Of a stretch of 5,847 bases of DNA, positions 4,631 to 5,847 are shown one piece after another (within the stretch, counting starts at the first letter, position 1; each line of letters begins with the position of its first letter). Made by a program: the position numbers and the translations under genes. The notes under the pieces were generated by a model that was given only the letters and a program-made list of their open reading frames with translations, ran no database searches and was not told the DNA's origin. The stretch spans positions 1-5,847 of the forward strand of contig JAIXXW010000246.1 in NCBI GenBank assembly GCA_027490555.1, given 5' to 3'. The DNA is from Comamonadaceae bacterium (GTDB lineage Bacteria > Pseudomonadota > Gammaproteobacteria > Burkholderiales > Burkholderiaceae_C).

Positions 4631-5847
4631 ATGACCACCTGCACCGCCAAACTGCCGCACCCCCCACACCTTGCCCACGGGCCCCGGACCGGGCGCTGGC
4701 GTCAGCCGCTGCTGGCGCTGGCTTGCATGGCAGCGGTGGCCTTGTCCACGCCCTGGGCCATGGCCCAGGCCCCGCGCAAGGAACCGGTCACGCTCAATTT
4801 TGTGAATGCCGAGATCGATGCCGTGGCCCGCACGCTGGCGACCTTGTCGGGTGCCAATGTGGTGGTCGATCCGCGGGTCAAGGGCACGATCACGCTGTCG
4901 AGCACGGTGCCCGTGCCACCGGCGCAGGCCTTGCGGCTGTTTGCGGCGCAGCTGCGCACACAGGGCTTTGCCCTGGTGGAATCGGCAGGGCTCTACACCG
5001 TGGTGCCCGAGGCCGAAGCCAAGCTGCAAAGCAGCGCCGTTTCCGCAGGTGCCGTGCCCACCCCGAGCGGGCAGATCGTGACCCAGATTTTTCAGCTCAA
5101 CCACGAAAACGCCAACAACCTGGTGCCCGTGCTCAGGCCGCTCATCAGCCCCAACAACACCATCAACGTGAACGCCGGCACCAACGCCTTGGTGATCACC
5201 GATTACAGCGACAACCTGCAAAGGTTGGCCCGCATCGTGGCGGCGCTGGACGTGGCCAATGCCACAGGCGTCGAAGTGATCCGTCTGCAGCACGGCATCG
5301 CAGGCGAGCTGGCCCCGATGGTGCAACGCCTGATCGATTCGGGGGCGGCCTCCGGCGCAGGCACAGCCGCGCCACAAAACCAAACCGACACCGCATTCAG
5401 GACCACGGTGCTGTCCGAGGCGCGCACCAACTCCCTGATCGTCCGGGCCGCCAACCCGGCCCGCCTGGCGCTGGTGCGCAGCCTGGTGCTCCAGCTCGAC
5501 CAGCCCAACGCCACGGGCGCGCGCGCTGCCAGCGGCAACATCCATGTGGTTTACCTGAAAAACGCCGACGCCACCAAACTGGCCGCCACCTTGAGGGCCG
5601 CCATCAGCGCCCAGAGCAGCACGGCCACACCGGGCAGCCCCTCTCTGGCCAGCCCCACTGCGGTGCCTGCCAGCCCGGTCAACCTGCCGGGCCAAACCAG
5701 TGTCCCCCCCCAGGTCTCCACCGGCGGCCAGATCCAGGCCGACCCGGCCACCAACTCGCTGATCATCACCGCCCCCGAACCGCAGTACCGACAGCTGCGC
5801 TCGGTCATCGACATGCTGGACCAGCGCCGGGCCCAGGTCTTTGTGGA
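4631..5847 (+). CDS. gspD: Type II secretion outer-membrane secretin GspD (partial, N-terminal part)
   Basis: These are the first 405 residues of GspD, the secretin whose multimer forms the outer-membrane exit channel; the frame runs off the window end. A long N-region with Arg residues at 19-24 precedes a hydrophobic core (26-39) and a signal-peptidase site after AMA (residue 45). Periplasmic domains follow in order: N0 about 51-127 (LNFVNAEIDAVARTLA, then VVVDPRVKGTITL), N1 about 150-208 (FQLNHENANNLVPVLRPLI, then TNALVITDYSDNLQRLARIV), N2 about 214-290 (ARTNSLIVRA), and N3 about 302-398 (VVYLKNADATKLAATLRAAI, then DPATNSLIITAP). The membrane-spanning secretin domain is downstream. N3 is interrupted by a Ser/Thr/Pro/Ala-rich insert. 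The start is uncertain: ATG 4631 and the in-frame ATG 4619 (four residues more) both lack a clear ribosome-binding site. N0 identifies GspD and argues against a type IV pilus PilQ secretin. Confidence 0.94.
   Translation, partial: MTTCTAKLPHPPHLAHGPRTGRWRQPLLALACMAAVALSTPWAMAQAPRKEPVTLNFVNAEIDAVARTLATLSGANVVVDPRVKGTITLSSTVPVPPAQALRLFAAQLRTQGFALVESAGLYTVVPEAEAKLQSSAVSAGAVPTPSGQIVTQIFQLNHENANNLVPVLRPLISPNNTINVNAGTNALVITDYSDNLQRLARIVAALDVANATGVEVIRLQHGIAGELAPMVQRLIDSGAASGAGTAAPQNQTDTAFRTTVLSEARTNSLIVRAANPARLALVRSLVLQLDQPNATGARAASGNIHVVYLKNADATKLAATLRAAISAQSSTATPGSPSLASPTAVPASPVNLPGQTSVPPQVSTGGQIQADPATNSLIITAPEPQYRQLRSVIDMLDQRRAQVFV
4752..4769. repeat. 18-base perfect palindrome within gspD signal-peptide region
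   Basis: CCTGGGCCATGGCCCAGG reads identically on both strands with no mismatch or spacer. It encodes the end of the GspD signal peptide around the predicted cleavage site (Pro-Trp-Ala-Met-Ala-Gln), about 120 bases into the gene. In RNA it could fold into a short GC-rich hairpin with a minimal loop. It may be a coincidence of GC-rich Ala/Pro coding sequence; no function is assigned. Confidence 0.4.

Noticed and set aside
3127..4650. Long minus-strand open frame (507 codons) opposite gspL end, gspM and gspN
   Set aside because: Its translation is low-complexity, rich in Gly, Ala, Arg and Gln, with no recognisable domain, and it lies opposite three well-supported genes. Long antisense frames are expected in GC-rich DNA with biased third positions.
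4607..5695. Minus-strand open frame (362 codons) opposite gspD
   Set aside because: Its translation is His/Gly/Arg-rich with no domain, while the opposite strand has clear N0-N3 secretin domains throughout.
1..5847. Type IV pilus operon instead of a T2SS
   Set aside because: The gene set and order I-J-K-L-M-N-D, the GspK without Glu5, the two-domain GspL and the GspD with an N0-N1-N2-N3 series all point to T2SS, not to PilMNOPQ or FimT/PilV-X clusters.

Overview
The window is a single, tightly packed stretch of a type II secretion system (T2SS, general secretory pathway) operon, read entirely on the + strand. The order is gspI (3' end only), gspJ, gspK, gspL, gspM, gspN and gspD (5' part only). 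The DNA is GC-rich with strongly GC-biased third codon positions. The proteins resemble those of high-GC beta-proteobacteria. GspN is present, and gspD lies downstream of gspN instead of heading the operon. Together this suggests Burkholderiales, probably a Comamonadaceae-like organism. That placement is an inference from protein character and gene order; no rRNA or other marker is present.

Layout: bases 1-261 are the end of the minor pseudopilin GspI. Bases 258-1010 encode GspJ and 1007-1990 GspK, the other two pseudopilus-tip subunits. Bases 1998-3251 encode GspL and 3248-3757 GspM, the inner-membrane assembly platform. Bases 3754-4599 encode GspN, an accessory bitopic protein. From about 4631 (or 4619) to the window end runs GspD, the outer-membrane secretin, cut just after its N3 domain and before the pore-forming secretin domain. 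Four of the six junctions (I/J, J/K, L/M, M/N) overlap at an ATGA, which suggests translational coupling. K/L has a 7-base gap and N/D a gap of 19 or 31 bases.

How they work together: GspI, GspJ and GspK form the tip complex that primes the periplasmic pseudopilus. GspL and GspM anchor the pseudopilus assembly machine and link it to the cytoplasmic ATPase GspE, which is not in the window. GspD forms the outer-membrane channel through which folded exoproteins leave. The remaining components (GspG and GspH probably upstream, GspE and GspF probably downstream, plus GspC and a prepilin peptidase) are outside the window.

No RNA genes, mobile elements, CRISPR arrays, convincing terminators or minus-strand genes were found. 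I see no previously undescribed system. The items worth a second look are small: a perfect hairpin at the gspN/gspD junction, an 18-base perfect palindrome in the gspD signal-peptide region, a TACAAT box just before gspL, low-complexity insertions in GspJ and GspD, and a Cys-Cys pair in GspN.
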